Part shown: piece after piece, positions 1-8,867 of the stretch
How the letters are laid out: every line of letters starts with the position of its first letter
How positions within the stretch are numbered: the first letter of the stretch is position 1
From: JAWXBG01 sp044375415
Lineage (GTDB): Bacteria > Bacteroidota > Bacteroidia > Flavobacteriales_D > Sanyastnellaceae
Length of the DNA stretch: 38,404 bases
Assembly (NCBI GenBank): GCA_044375415.1
Contig: JBILMS010000033.1
Location: 1 to 38,404 of the forward strand
Direction of reading: 5' to 3'
Notes under the pieces: generated by a model
The model's input: only the letters and a program-made list of their open reading frames with translations
What the model was told of the DNA's origin: nothing
The model's database searches: none
Made by a program: the position numbers and the translations under genes

Positions 1-1100
1 GCACCTGTATTAAGCACAGAGCCGTTTCCTAAGCCATTGCATGTAACGTCGGTAACTGTTGATGTTGGGATAGAAACCGGTAATACAACGAAGTTCACAT
101 CAGTTTCTACAATACAAGTACCATAAATACCACCCGGGTTAAAACCTGGGTCATCGAACTTTGTATCGCGTATTTTAACATTGTACGTTCCTGACGCAAG
201 GTTATTATATGTTTTGGTCAAGGGAGGGGAACCAAAAGTATATGTACCGTTGTTTATAGAATACTTCGGGAAAAAGTCGCTGGTAGTTGCCATATTTACA
301 ACAATACTTCCGTTGGTGCTGTTCGAGCATGTTGGTGGAGTAGAAGTAAGGTTGGAGATTTCTATATCGCAAAGAAGACATGAGCCGTTATCTTCTGTGG
401 CAGCCGGATCGTAATTGATCGATTCAGGATCCGTACATCCATAAGCTACAAGTCCACAACCGGGACCTGAGAACTGCAAATCAGTCTGCTCGATGAATGG
501 GTCTCCCGGGCTATCCCAGTTTGGGAAAACTTGAATATTGAACGATCCGCTGATGCAACCATTCGTGGTGATTTGCGCCAAAAGCACTTTACCGTTTACA
601 GGGTATAAGTTTACATCGCCCGGTAGACCGAACCATGCACCACCTACTTGGGTGTTTACCACAAAACTTTCTCCACACAACTCTCCATTGGAGAATTCAT
701 TTGAAAACTGCTGGTTAGGATCTTCCACAAGAAAGATTGCTCCTCCCGGATCAAGATTGTTCGCACGGCCGATCGTAAAAAACGAATCATAACAAGCCGC
801 TTCGGAAACTGTGCAAAAAATAGGGTTCAATTCATCGCCTTTTTCAGCACCGAAAAAACTATTCCAAATACAACCATCTGTGATTGATAATAATAACGGG
901 TATTCAACTTCTCCATAGATGGTGGCTACGACGTCAGTAGGGTTGGTTAGATTCGCATAAATGTGATATGTAGAATAACCGGCCGGATAATCCGTCACCG
1001 ATCCATCATCGGTGTAGATCTGTTCCACCGTAATGCTTGTCACTTGCGCACTTGCCCAAACACTGGTCAAAAGGGCAAGACTGAGTAAAAGTTTTCTCAT
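1..1100 (-). CDS. Secreted Cys-repeat/SprB-repeat surface protein (3' end cut by window edge)
   Basis: A reading frame open from the ATG at 1098-1100 to the left edge gives 366 codons; the C-terminus lies outside. It begins with a signal peptide (MRKLLLSLALLTSVWASAQ). Residues about 20-215 form a globular domain that is clearly paralogous to the N-terminus of the neighbour at 1331-4576: both share stretches such as GGAWFGLPG and CYDSF. One cysteine-rich repeat starts at residue 221 (GCTDPESINYDPAATEDNGS). SprB-like repeats follow, with TCSNSTNGSIVV and then DVTCNGLGNGSV near the edge. By analogy with the neighbour, a T9SS sorting domain is expected beyond the window. It is probably exported to the cell surface; the exact role is unknown. 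A promoter-like box lies 57 bp upstream. The family assignment is firm, the function is not. Confidence 0.9.
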   Translation of the reverse strand, partial: MRKLLLSLALLTSVWASAQVTSITVEQIYTDDGSVTDYPAGYSTYHIYANLTNPTDVVATIYGEVEYPLLLSITDGCIWNSFFGAEKGDELNPIFCTVSEAACYDSFFTIGRANNLDPGGAIFLVEDPNQQFSNEFSNGELCGESFVVNTQVGGAWFGLPGDVNLYPVNGKVLLAQITTNGCISGSFNIQVFPNWDSPGDPFIEQTDLQFSGPGCGLVAYGCTDPESINYDPAATEDNGSCLLCDIEISNLTSTPPTCSNSTNGSIVVNMATTSDFFPKYSINNGTYTFGSPPLTKTYNNLASGTYNVKIRDTKFDDPGFNPGGIYGTCIVETDVNFVVLPVSIPTSTVTDVTCNGLGNGSVLNTG

Positions 1101-1156
1101 TGGGGGGGTTGGTTTATTTTTAATTTGTGTTTTTTGCTACTTTTTACAACAACGTG

Positions 1157-1164
1157 CAAATATA
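1157..1164 (-). promoter_or_regulatory. Bacteroidota -7 promoter box upstream of the left-edge surface protein gene
   Basis: Read on the minus strand the sequence is TATATTTG, a perfect match to the TAnnTTTG box of the Bacteroidota housekeeping sigma factor. It lies 57 bp before the ATG at 1100. No clear TTG box is seen at the expected distance upstream, so this is a motif call only. Confidence 0.45.
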
Positions 1165-1283
1165 CAAGGGGTTGCCTTGCGCTTTCCACGCTTTTTTGAA
1201 CATAAGAAAGGCTTCTACGTGGAAAAGTACGATTAGTTACAGAGAATGATCGATCGAATACTTTTTTGGTCCGATGAAAAAAG

Positions 1284-1309
1284 AAAAGGTCTCCCGTAGG
1301 AGACCTTTT
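1284..1309 (-). terminator. Intrinsic terminator after the 1081-residue surface protein gene
   Basis: AAAAGGTCTCC (1284-1294) and GGAGACCTTTT (1299-1309) form a perfect 11-bp stem around a CGTA loop. On the minus strand the stem is followed by a T-rich run. It lies 22 bp past the stop codon of the gene at 1331-4576. A/T runs flank both sides, so it could work in either direction. Confidence 0.8.
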
Positions 1310-1330
1310 TCTTTTCGAAAAATATTTCTT

Positions 1331-4300
1331 TTATTTCTGAATAACGAGTTTCACGTTTTTCATCATCGTACCGGAAGTTACCGTCATCTGGTAAATTCCC
1401 GATGCAGAATCAGTAAGATCTAAACTCTTTACTAGTTCACCTTGAATGTTTCCGGCGTCTTCTGAATAAATCAGACGACCGGTAGCATCGTGAACCAAAA
1501 TCTGAAGGCGATTGCCATTCAATCCATTCAAATTAAGTCTGAAAAGACCGTTAGACGGATTTGGATTGGCGATTAATTCAAAACTTCCTTCTATCTCCTG
1601 AATACCAATGGTAATTTCTATTGGAGCAGACAAACACTCTTCACAACCGTTTTCGTCGGTAACACAAAGGGTATATTCTCCATCGCTCAAATCACTTAAG
1701 TCTTCATCGGTGTATGTATCACCGTTGTCATCCGTCCATAGGAAATCATAGTCACCTGTACCACCTTCGACAGTCACGTTGATGAAACCTTCATCATTTC
1801 CACCGTCACCGCCACTGCCATCAACCGTAATTGATAGTGCATCAGGTTCATTAACCGTTACAGTTCCTTCGACTTCGCAACCGTTTGCGTCAACTACCAG
1901 GTAGTCGTATGTATTAGGACCGAGATCACCGTATTCTCCGGTATCATTGGTTTGGCCATCTAAAGTGTAGGTATATGGACCCGTACCACCGTTTACCGCA
2001 ATGTTCACTATTCCATTGTTTGCTCCGTTACATGAAACATCATCAACAGAATGAGTAGCTGTAAGCACTTCCGGTTCACCAATAGTGGCATTAATTTCCA
2101 ACATACAACCATTGGTATCCATTACGAGAATGGTATAGTTGCCGGCAGGGAGATTATTGTAGATACATTCGGTTGACCAAGTCTCACCGCCATCGATACT
2201 ACACTCGATTGGGCCGTTGTTTCCAAGATAGGTGATGATTATGCTACCATCTGCCTCACCATTGCAAGAGACACTGCCAATCGCTGCTGTAGCATTGATA
2301 GCTGCAGGTTCATTTATTGTGAAGTCAGCAGAATTGGCCATACATCCATTACCATCCATCACTTGGAAGTAATAAGAACCGGCCATCAAACCACAATAGT
2401 TTGCTGTTGAAAGACCTTCCGCCACAGAGGCATTGGTTTCGCTATCAAGAATTGCGAACATATATGGCAGGGTACCTCCATTAACACATAAGGCAGAAGC
2501 ACAGCCATCATTGCCCATATTGCAAAGAACATCAGTTGTCGATATTTCGCAGAAAGCTAGTGCCTCAGGAGCATCAACTGTAAATCCGGCTGAAGTGTAT
2601 GTGCAACCATTCGAATCAGTGGCTACCCAATAGTAATTGCCCGCAGCTAATTCACAGTAAGAGGCAGTGCTCAAACCATCAACAACCAAGATAGAAATAT
2701 CATCATAGTAAATTGCAAAACTTACCGGACCAACACCATCAGAAGTTAACATGGCAGAAGCACATCCATCTGCAGCATCAGAACAAGATGCATCTTCAGT
2801 CATCAACATACCAAACTCCACAGCCTCAGGTTCACTAATGGTGAAATCGGCAGAACTAAAGGTGCAGAAATTTTGATCTAAAGCAAGCCAGTAATAAGTG
2901 CCGGCTGCAAGAGATGAATAAGAAGGAGAAGTAAGTATAATTGGATCTCCCTGACCGTCAAGAACAACTTGATCAGTAGTCGCATTATAAATGGAGAAAC
3001 CAACGAAGCCATTACCTCCTGTCCAACAATCATCCATTGCTGAACCGTCGCTAGCTCCCGGGCAAGTTAAATCCGTAGTCATTGTCTCACAGAATACAAC
3101 GGCCGGAGTATCTAAGGTAAACTCTAATGTTACAACACATGAACCATATACATCGGCAGGGTCGATGCTTAAATCATCAAAACGACTATCTCGAATAACA
3201 ATGGTGTATGTTCCATTAGCCAATCCTCCAAAAGTAGTTTCCATACCAAGATTTTGGAATGGACCTCCGTTGATAGAATACAAATAGTTGCCTTGTGCAC
3301 CCATCATGTGAACGTATATAGAACCATTTGATGAATAAGAACATGTCGGTTCTGTGACAGTTGACATCATTTCGTTCAACATACATGGATATAAACAAGA
3401 ACCATCGTCGATGGTGTTATCCATTTGGTAGTTCAGTGCGTCCATATCCGTGCAACCAATACAGCCATAATCACAAGAATCATCGTCGAGTGTTGCACTA
3501 GGATCATAGTTACATGCTCCTGCATCTGTACAGCCATAACAAGAGAAGTCGCAAGAACCATCATCAGTGATAGCCCCAGCGTTGTAATTGCATGCGAGTG
3601 GATTGGTACAACCGGCACATCCATATGTACAACTTGCGTCTGCACAACCCGCTGTAGGGTCGTAGTTGCAGGCATTCATATCCGTACATCCCGGATAGGT
3701 ACATGAGTTATCATTTTGTGTTGCAGCGGCGTCGTAGTTGCATGCTGCTGGATCTGTACAGCCTTGACATGAATAATCACACGTTCCATCATCTTGAGTG
3801 GCAGCGGCGTCATAATTACATGCAGTTGGATTGGTGCAACCGTAACAAGAAAAATCACATGATCCATCATCAACGTTTGCGTTTGGATCAAAATTGCACG
3901 CTGTTGGATTTGTACAACCGTCAACAGCAGCGGTGGTTGCGAAAAGACCTGTTTGAGTTACGTAAGGATCTCCTGCGCTATCCCATTGCGCGAATACTTG
4001 CAGGTTCAGTGAAACGGAAAGATTTCCTGCAGTGGTTACCTGGGCTATAAGCACTTGAAGATTTGCATCTGCGAAACAATTCACTTCACCGGGAAGACCG
4101 AACCAAGCTCCTCCAACATCATCGTTGAGAACAAAGGAAGTTCCGACATTAGCACCGGAGAAATTTGAAATCCATGGCTGAGCCGGACTTTCAAGTGTAA
4201 ATATGGATCCTCCGGGGTCGGCAAGATTTTCGCGACCAATGGTCACAAAGGAATCGTAACAAACCTCAGCGAAAATAGCACAGAAGGCCGAATTAATAGC

Positions 4301-4576
4301 AGGCCCCGTAGAACCTCCCAAAGGTGTATTCCAGATATTACCTCCGGAAACCGTAAAACTCAGAGGTGCATAAATGTCACCGTAAACAGTAGAAACTACG
4401 TCGTTTGAATTGGTACAATTTGCAAAAATCCGGTAGGTTGTGTGTCCGTCAGGATAGCCCGGGATCGTGTTGTTGTCGACATAATAAGGCACAATAGTAA
4501 TGTTCGTTACCTGTGCACTGAGGGTAGCAGCGGTCAGACAACAGACTAGGAATAGAAGTTTTTTTAATGGATTCAT
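1331..4576 (-). CDS. Secreted surface protein with seven Cys-rich GCTxP repeats, SprB-like repeats and a T9SS type-A sorting domain
   Basis: 1081 residues if started at the ATG at 4576; an in-frame TTG at 4594 would add six residues, but the ATG starts the signal peptide (MNPLKKLLFLVCCLTAATLS) and is preferred. Order of parts: globular N-domain (about 25-215, shared with the paralog at 1-1100); seven repeats of about 26 residues with the pattern GCT(N/D)xxACNYDxxAxxDDGSC (about 220-398); about seven SprB-like repeats of the type CNGxxDGSI (about 405-1000); and a C-terminal type-A sorting domain of about 75 residues beginning near the IEGSFELIANPNPSNG motif and ending in basic residues. The signal peptide implies export across the inner membrane, and the sorting domain implies T9SS passage and attachment to the cell surface. 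The adhesin-like role is inferred. No catalytic motif was seen. Confidence 0.93.
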   Translation of the reverse strand: MNPLKKLLFLVCCLTAATLSAQVTNITIVPYYVDNNTIPGYPDGHTTYRIFANCTNSNDVVSTVYGDIYAPLSFTVSGGNIWNTPLGGSTGPAINSAFCAIFAEVCYDSFVTIGRENLADPGGSIFTLESPAQPWISNFSGANVGTSFVLNDDVGGAWFGLPGEVNCFADANLQVLIAQVTTAGNLSVSLNLQVFAQWDSAGDPYVTQTGLFATTAAVDGCTNPTACNFDPNANVDDGSCDFSCYGCTNPTACNYDAAATQDDGTCDYSCQGCTDPAACNYDAAATQNDNSCTYPGCTDMNACNYDPTAGCADASCTYGCAGCTNPLACNYNAGAITDDGSCDFSCYGCTDAGACNYDPSATLDDDSCDYGCIGCTDMDALNYQMDNTIDDGSCLYPCMLNEMMSTVTEPTCSYSSNGSIYVHMMGAQGNYLYSINGGPFQNLGMETTFGGLANGTYTIVIRDSRFDDLSIDPADVYGSCVVTLEFTLDTPAVVFCETMTTDLTCPGASDGSAMDDCWTGGNGFVGFSIYNATTDQVVLDGQGDPIILTSPSYSSLAAGTYYWLALDQNFCTFSSADFTISEPEAVEFGMLMTEDASCSDAADGCASAMLTSDGVGPVSFAIYYDDISILVVDGLSTASYCELAAGNYYWVATDSNGCTYTSAGFTVDAPEALAFCEISTTDVLCNMGNDGCASALCVNGGTLPYMFAILDSETNASVAEGLSTANYCGLMAGSYYFQVMDGNGCMANSADFTINEPAAINATAAIGSVSCNGEADGSIIITYLGNNGPIECSIDGGETWSTECIYNNLPAGNYTILVMDTNGCMLEINATIGEPEVLTATHSVDDVSCNGANNGIVNIAVNGGTGPYTYTLDGQTNDTGEYGDLGPNTYDYLVVDANGCEVEGTVTVNEPDALSITVDGSGGDGGNDEGFINVTVEGGTGDYDFLWTDDNGDTYTDEDLSDLSDGEYTLCVTDENGCEECLSAPIEITIGIQEIEGSFELIANPNPSNGLFRLNLNGLNGNRLQILVHDATGRLIYSEDAGNIQGELVKSLDLTDSASGIYQMTVTSGTMMKNVKLVIQK
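3383..3919 (-). repeat. Coding tandem array: seven Cys-rich repeats of about 77 bp
   Basis: Within the 1081-residue surface protein, a unit of about 26 codons recurs seven times, each beginning Gly-Cys-Thr and carrying AC(N)YD and a DDGSC-like end. The copies differ in sequence and slightly in length. The paralog at 1-1100 has a single copy at the equivalent position (residue 221 against 220). Several long spurious open frames overlap this block on both strands, as expected for an in-frame repeat. Confidence 0.85.
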
Positions 4577-4605
4577 GCTTTTTTTTGTTTTCAAATAGGG
4601 ATTTA

Positions 4606-4635
4606 CAAATATCGGTCAAAATGAAGGTTCACAAA
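4606..4635 (-). promoter_or_regulatory. Probable promoter of the 1081-residue surface protein gene
   Basis: On the minus strand TTTG (4632-4635) is followed after 18 bp by GATATTTG (4606-4613), one base off the TAnnTTTG consensus. This puts transcription start about 20-25 bp before the preferred ATG at 4576. The 18-bp spacing equals that of the promoter proposed at 6568-6597. Confidence 0.45.
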
Positions 4636-4708
4636 GGTGCAATTCTAAGGACTTATTCCCATCGCGTAGGGGAAAAAATCACTTCTTATCTTGGATTTCT
4701 ATCAAAAA

Positions 4709-4740
4709 AAAACCCGCCTACCTCCGGGCAGACGGGTTTT
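4709..4740 (-). terminator. Intrinsic terminator after the tandem binding-domain protein gene
   Basis: AAAACCCG (4709-4716) pairs with CGGGTTTT (4733-4740). The inner part pairs further around a TCCG loop with two mismatches. On the minus strand the stem runs into a stretch of nine T residues. It lies just past the stop codon at 4762. Confidence 0.85.
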
Positions 4741-4761
4741 TAGGCCACAAGGCCGCACAGG

Positions 4762-6513
4762 CTATCTGATTTCGATCAATCTTGTCATTGAACCACTTTC
4801 TGTCATAATAACAAATGAATAGACACCATTTGAAAGTGCAGAAATATCCATTGTTCTTGCAAATTGACCATTCACATTTCCCAAAGGAAGTGAGTAGCTA
4901 ATCTGTCCCAATGAATTAATCAATCGGATTTCTACTTTCTGAGAAACCAAACTGTTCATGCTAATATTCAAAACGTTTTCTGCGGGAACAGGGAAAATTG
5001 ATAGGTTTTCGATGTTATCCATTTCTAAAACGTTTATCACACAATCCACACATTCATTAAAACAAACGGTGGCAAGAACTTCAGGTTCGCCTGTGCGGAC
5101 ATGCACGCGATTAAATCCACCAATGCCATTGTCAATTCCACATTCAGCAATTGCACTCTCTTCGTTCGCGGTAACGTTTACATCGTCTTTCACGAACTTG
5201 TATTGGATTTGTGCAGGTCCGTCAACACTCGCTGTTGCTTCATACACCATGTCACCATCAATATCTGTCATTGTAACTGCGCCACTCTGCCATTGTGGAT
5301 CAGTAAAATTACCGATCATAAACATCGCAGTCGGTTGCGGGTCCATTTCTGATGTGTTCACACGGAAGGTGATGTCAGCAGGGTCAGGATTTGAAATGCA
5401 CTCTGAACCACATTGACCATAACAATACGTCACGGTGAACGCTTCAGTGCCAACTTCCAATGAGCGGTTTCCACCTACGTTACATTCTGCGGGTAACGAT
5501 TCGTTGTCATTTCCAACACCCGACCAAGCATTACCATTTACAAATTTGTAATTGTAAGATCCGGGTGCAATAGCCAAAGTAAGTTCGTAAATTCCATCGG
5601 CATCACCATCTGTCATTTCACCTGCGGGATCACCGGGATTCCAACCTTGGAAACTTCCTGCAATGTGAACACCATTGGCAGAAACGGTTTCCAAACTCAT
5701 GTCAACTTGAAACGTAACCAATGTTGGAGCAACGCATGGTGAACAAGCATTGAAACAATAAATTGGCAATAATGTATTTGTCTCATCAGCTACTTCCAAA
5801 CGGTTGCCATTTGCTAGACCACAAGCAAAACCGGTCATGTTTTCGATAATACTGTTTTCAGTCCAGTCGTCACCATTGATAAACTTATATTCTACATCCG
5901 TTCCATTTGGAATTTCGGCAGTTACAGGATCAAATGTGAAATAACCTTCGTAGATACCGGCAGCTTTTTCGCGCAGTTCGGATCCTGCAGGATCCCAACC
6001 TTGAAACTGACCTGCTACGTGAACACCATCAGGACTGATAGCAGGTTGTGTTGACATATCCACACGGAAGCGGATAGTTTTAGTACCGGCAGGACCACAT
6101 GAAGCAAAAACTACATGGTAAGTCATGTCCATACCTTCAACCCAGATTTCTCTGTTATCGTTGCCGGCAGCTTCTACCTGACATGTTGGAGGTACATCTT
6201 CGGCGGCATTGCCATCCCAAGAGTTGTTATTTACGAATTTAAATTCATAACGCTCATCAACTAAATTTAATGTGACGGAATAAATTCCATCAGCGTCGGA
6301 GTCATCCAAGGCTATCGCACCCGGATTCCAGTTTTCATAAGCGGCATTATCCGGCGTGCCATCGCCATTCGGATCATTAAAATTTCCGGCAAGGTGCACC
6401 CCGTTTGGACTTACGGTCGTGCCGTTCATATCCACTTCGAAAGTCACGTTTACCTGCGCAATCGCTGATGTGCAAAGCGCTGCAGAAAGGGCAAAGAGGT
6501 AAAATTTCTTCAT
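4762..6513 (-). CDS. Secreted protein with four tandem CBM20/48-like starch-binding domains and a T9SS sorting domain
   Basis: 583 residues with signal peptide MKKFYLFALSAALCTSAIAQ. Four related domains follow at about 22-140, 145-262, 265-375 and 380-500. Each opens with (T/V)xFxVDMS, continues with GVH(V/I)AGxFQGWNP, then DxDGIYE and YKFVNG, and ends with a Cys pair. This layout resembles the beta-sandwich starch/glycogen-binding E-set domains (CBM20/CBM48/AMPK type). Residues about 505-583 are a type-A T9SS sorting domain. The gene is divergent from a GH13 amylase gene, with 103 bp between starts, which supports a role in holding alpha-glucan at the cell surface. The fourth domain is the most divergent: it lacks the GVHxAG motif and has AMFMIGNFTD instead. 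Carbohydrate binding is inferred from fold-type motifs and context, not demonstrated. Confidence 0.85.
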   Translation of the reverse strand: MKKFYLFALSAALCTSAIAQVNVTFEVDMNGTTVSPNGVHLAGNFNDPNGDGTPDNAAYENWNPGAIALDDSDADGIYSVTLNLVDERYEFKFVNNNSWDGNAAEDVPPTCQVEAAGNDNREIWVEGMDMTYHVVFASCGPAGTKTIRFRVDMSTQPAISPDGVHVAGQFQGWDPAGSELREKAAGIYEGYFTFDPVTAEIPNGTDVEYKFINGDDWTENSIIENMTGFACGLANGNRLEVADETNTLLPIYCFNACSPCVAPTLVTFQVDMSLETVSANGVHIAGSFQGWNPGDPAGEMTDGDADGIYELTLAIAPGSYNYKFVNGNAWSGVGNDNESLPAECNVGGNRSLEVGTEAFTVTYCYGQCGSECISNPDPADITFRVNTSEMDPQPTAMFMIGNFTDPQWQSGAVTMTDIDGDMVYEATASVDGPAQIQYKFVKDDVNVTANEESAIAECGIDNGIGGFNRVHVRTGEPEVLATVCFNECVDCVINVLEMDNIENLSIFPVPAENVLNISMNSLVSQKVEIRLINSLGQISYSLPLGNVNGQFARTMDISALSNGVYSFVIMTESGSMTRLIEIR

Positions 6514-6567
6514 TGTTTATTTGATTTTTGTGAAATTGATTTGACTTCGTGTACTTTTAACACTTTC

Positions 6568-6597
6568 CAAAAGTATAGGTTTTTATTCATTTGCAAA
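6568..6597 (-). promoter_or_regulatory. Promoter of the tandem binding-domain protein gene
   Basis: On the minus strand TTTG (6594-6597) is followed after 18 bp by TACTTTTG (6568-6575), a full TAnnTTTG match. The start codon lies 55 bp downstream at 6513. This is the best two-part promoter in the window. It sits in the divergent spacer shared with the amylase gene at 6617, for which no equally good box was found. Confidence 0.6.
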
Positions 6598-6616
6598 TAA
6601 ATATTGATTCGAAAAA

Positions 6617-8470
6617 ATGAACCGCCTGTTAATTACGCGCTGCATCCTCAGTCTATTGGCTTTTACAATAACGTATTCATCTGTGGGTCAAACCAATTTT
6701 TCAGCTGAACCACCTTTTTGGTTCACTAACATGGTAAACAACCAGTTAGAAATTTTGTTCGCCGGAAAGGATATTCGGGAATGCGATGTAAAATTGAAGA
6801 AAGGAAAAGCCAAAATAATAGAGGTAACTAAAAGTGAATCAAATGATTACATCTTTGTTCTTTTGGAGCTGAAGAAGAAAGCCGGTCCTGGAACACTTGA
6901 ATTTGAGTTCTCAAGTAAAAAGGCCACTCGATCCTTCGAATATACAATAAGACCCAAAGAGGAAATCAATAGAGGTTTGAGCCCGTCAGACTTAATCTAC
7001 CTGATCATGCCCGATAGATTTTCTAATGGAGATTCTGCCAATGATTCTTTTCCCACCTTAAATGAAGGAGAGGTAAATAGAAATAATTTGATTGGTCGAC
7101 ATGGAGGAGACTTAAAAGGCATCCTAAATTATCTCGGTTACATCGAGGAATTGGGAGCTACAGCTCTGTGGTTAAATCCGATTCAGGAAAATAACGAACC
7201 AAAAGAATCATATCATGGATATGCCATGACGGATCTATATAAAGTTGATCCGAGGCTCGGCACAAATGATGACTACGTATTACTCTCGGAGAAACTTCAT
7301 GCAAAAAAAATGAAGCTGGTAATGGACATGGTTTATAATCATTGGGGCGATAAACATCCTCTTATGTTGAATAAACCATTTCAATCGTGGGTACATCAAT
7401 GGCCTGAATTTACCAGAACATCCTATCGCGCTGAGACTTTGTTAGACCCATATGCAGCCAAATCTGACAGGCTTATAATGTCTGATGCTTGGTTTGATAA
7501 ACACATGCCGGATTTGAATCAAAAGGATCCTCATTTATCGAGATATTTGATTCAAAATACTCTTTGGTGGATTGAGGTCGCTTCGCTAGATGCCATAAGA
7601 ATTGACACGTATGCATATCCCGATCAGGTTTTTATGAAATCATTGAATGAAGCAGTGCTTAAAGAATATCCGGATTTTACTCTTTTCGGAGAAACATGGG
7701 TTCAGGGTAGTCCCATACAAGCATGGTACACCGGTAATAATGGATTCAGTTCCGATTTTAATTCATCGCTCGGGGGTGTAACAGATTTTCAGCTTTATTA
7801 CGCAATTACCGAAGGATTAAAGGAACCCTTCGGCTGGTCAAACGGGCTTGCGAAAATTCAATTAACCCTCTCGCATGATGTGCTCTATGAAGACCCTTTT
7901 CGCAATGTTACTTTTTTGGATAATCACGATTTAAGCAGGTATTTTTCTGTAATAAATGAAGATAGAGCGCTTTGGAAAATGGGTATGGGAATGCTACTTA
8001 CTTTGCGCGGCACACCTTGTCTATACTACGGTACGGAGATACTCATGAAAAATTACGCTTCACCGGACGGGCTAGTGAGAAGTGATTTCCCGGGTGGCTG
8101 GCCCAACGATTCAATCAATAAATTCTCTCCAAAGGGAAGAAGCGGAATAGAAAACGAGGCATTCGGTTTTATTCAAACATTGGCTCAGTGGCGTAAAAAG
8201 AATACGTGGATTGGTGCGAGTAAACTGACGCAATTCGTACCTCAGGAAGGCGTGTATGTATACTTCAGGTCTAGCGACGATGGAAATATTATGGTTGTAG
8301 TCAATCAAAATGAAAAAGAAATGCCCGTACAACTATCTCGTTTTACCGAGATGACAGTAGATAGAGATTTGCAATTTGGAAAGGATATTTTGAGCGATAC
8401 AGAATGGTCGTTGAAAGGGGTAGAGGTTTCGCCCCCAAAGAGCATTATGATTTTTGAACTTCGACCATAA
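6617..8470 (+). CDS. Secreted GH13 alpha-amylase family hydrolase (neopullulanase/cyclomaltodextrinase type)
   Basis: 617 residues with a signal peptide (cleavage after about residue 25, near SSVGQ). An N-terminal beta-sandwich of the cyclomaltodextrinase-N type (about 28-120) precedes the GH13 barrel. All four conserved GH13 regions are present: MDMVYNHWG; DAIRIDTYAYP with nucleophile Asp330; LFGETW with acid/base Glu359; and FLDNHDLSR with Asp438. The C-terminal region (about 540-617) is the usual small beta domain. The expected reaction is hydrolysis of alpha-1,4 (perhaps also alpha-1,6) bonds of starch-derived glucans, in the periplasm or outside. No T9SS signal was seen, so a periplasmic site is more likely. 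The 3' end overlaps the convergent thioesterase gene by 26 bp. Confidence 0.93.
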   Translation: MNRLLITRCILSLLAFTITYSSVGQTNFSAEPPFWFTNMVNNQLEILFAGKDIRECDVKLKKGKAKIIEVTKSESNDYIFVLLELKKKAGPGTLEFEFSSKKATRSFEYTIRPKEEINRGLSPSDLIYLIMPDRFSNGDSANDSFPTLNEGEVNRNNLIGRHGGDLKGILNYLGYIEELGATALWLNPIQENNEPKESYHGYAMTDLYKVDPRLGTNDDYVLLSEKLHAKKMKLVMDMVYNHWGDKHPLMLNKPFQSWVHQWPEFTRTSYRAETLLDPYAAKSDRLIMSDAWFDKHMPDLNQKDPHLSRYLIQNTLWWIEVASLDAIRIDTYAYPDQVFMKSLNEAVLKEYPDFTLFGETWVQGSPIQAWYTGNNGFSSDFNSSLGGVTDFQLYYAITEGLKEPFGWSNGLAKIQLTLSHDVLYEDPFRNVTFLDNHDLSRYFSVINEDRALWKMGMGMLLTLRGTPCLYYGTEILMKNYASPDGLVRSDFPGGWPNDSINKFSPKGRSGIENEAFGFIQTLAQWRKKNTWIGASKLTQFVPQEGVYVYFRSSDDGNIMVVVNQNEKEMPVQLSRFTEMTVDRDLQFGKDILSDTEWSLKGVEVSPPKSIMIFELRP

Positions 8471-8864
8471 CCTGCGTGAGGTAGTTTCGCCACAATAAAG
8501 GAACTTCAATCGTTTTTTGCTGATGGTAATCATAACAGACAAGAACTGATTCAGCTTTTGCACAGAGTTCTTCGCCACCTTCAAGGATTCGAACGAGATT
8601 ATAGTTGACCGTAAAACTTTTCGTTCCAATTCGTACCGGATACGTGCGAATAATAATAGTGTCATTTAATCGCACCGGTGAGAGATAGTCGATAGAATTT
8701 CTCCCAACAATAATACCCGAAGATTCCCAATCCCAAGGTCGCCCAAGAATGGCTCTAAAGAACGATATGCGAGCCTGTTCAAGGTAATTCAGATAAACAG
8801 CATTGTTTACATGTCCCATGGCGTCGATGTCTGAAAAACGAATTTCTTGTCTGTACTCGTGCAT
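8445..8864 (-). CDS. Hotdog-fold acyl-CoA thioesterase (YbgC/FadM-like)
   Basis: 139 residues, the usual size for the 4-hydroxybenzoyl-CoA thioesterase/YbgC group. The N-terminal stretch RFSDIDAMGHVNNAVYLNYL contains the family signature D-x-D-xx-GHVNN with the catalytic Asp. The rest (IDYLSPVRLNDTIIIRT, then a beta-rich C-half) fits a single hotdog domain. It should hydrolyse small or medium acyl-CoA esters in the cytoplasm; the substrate cannot be read from sequence. Its ATG is 3 bp after the stop codon of the lipoprotein gene upstream, so the two are probably co-transcribed. Its 3' end overlaps the amylase gene on the other strand by 26 bp. Confidence 0.9.
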   Translation of the reverse strand: MHEYRQEIRFSDIDAMGHVNNAVYLNYLEQARISFFRAILGRPWDWESSGIIVGRNSIDYLSPVRLNDTIIIRTYPVRIGTKSFTVNYNLVRILEGGEELCAKAESVLVCYDYHQQKTIEVPLLWRNYLTQVMVEVQKS

Positions 8865-8867
8865 TGC

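Noticed and set aside
181..1236. Plus-strand frames at the left edge
   Set aside because: They lie opposite the left-edge surface protein or its promoter and show no independent coding signal.
3383..3919. CRISPR array
   Set aside because: Repeats are imperfect, in frame and code for a Cys-rich protein; there are no unique spacers and no cas genes.
3383..4050. Several open frames on both strands over the Cys-rich repeat array
   Set aside because: They are shadows of the in-frame repeats of the surface protein; none has a credible start or family match.
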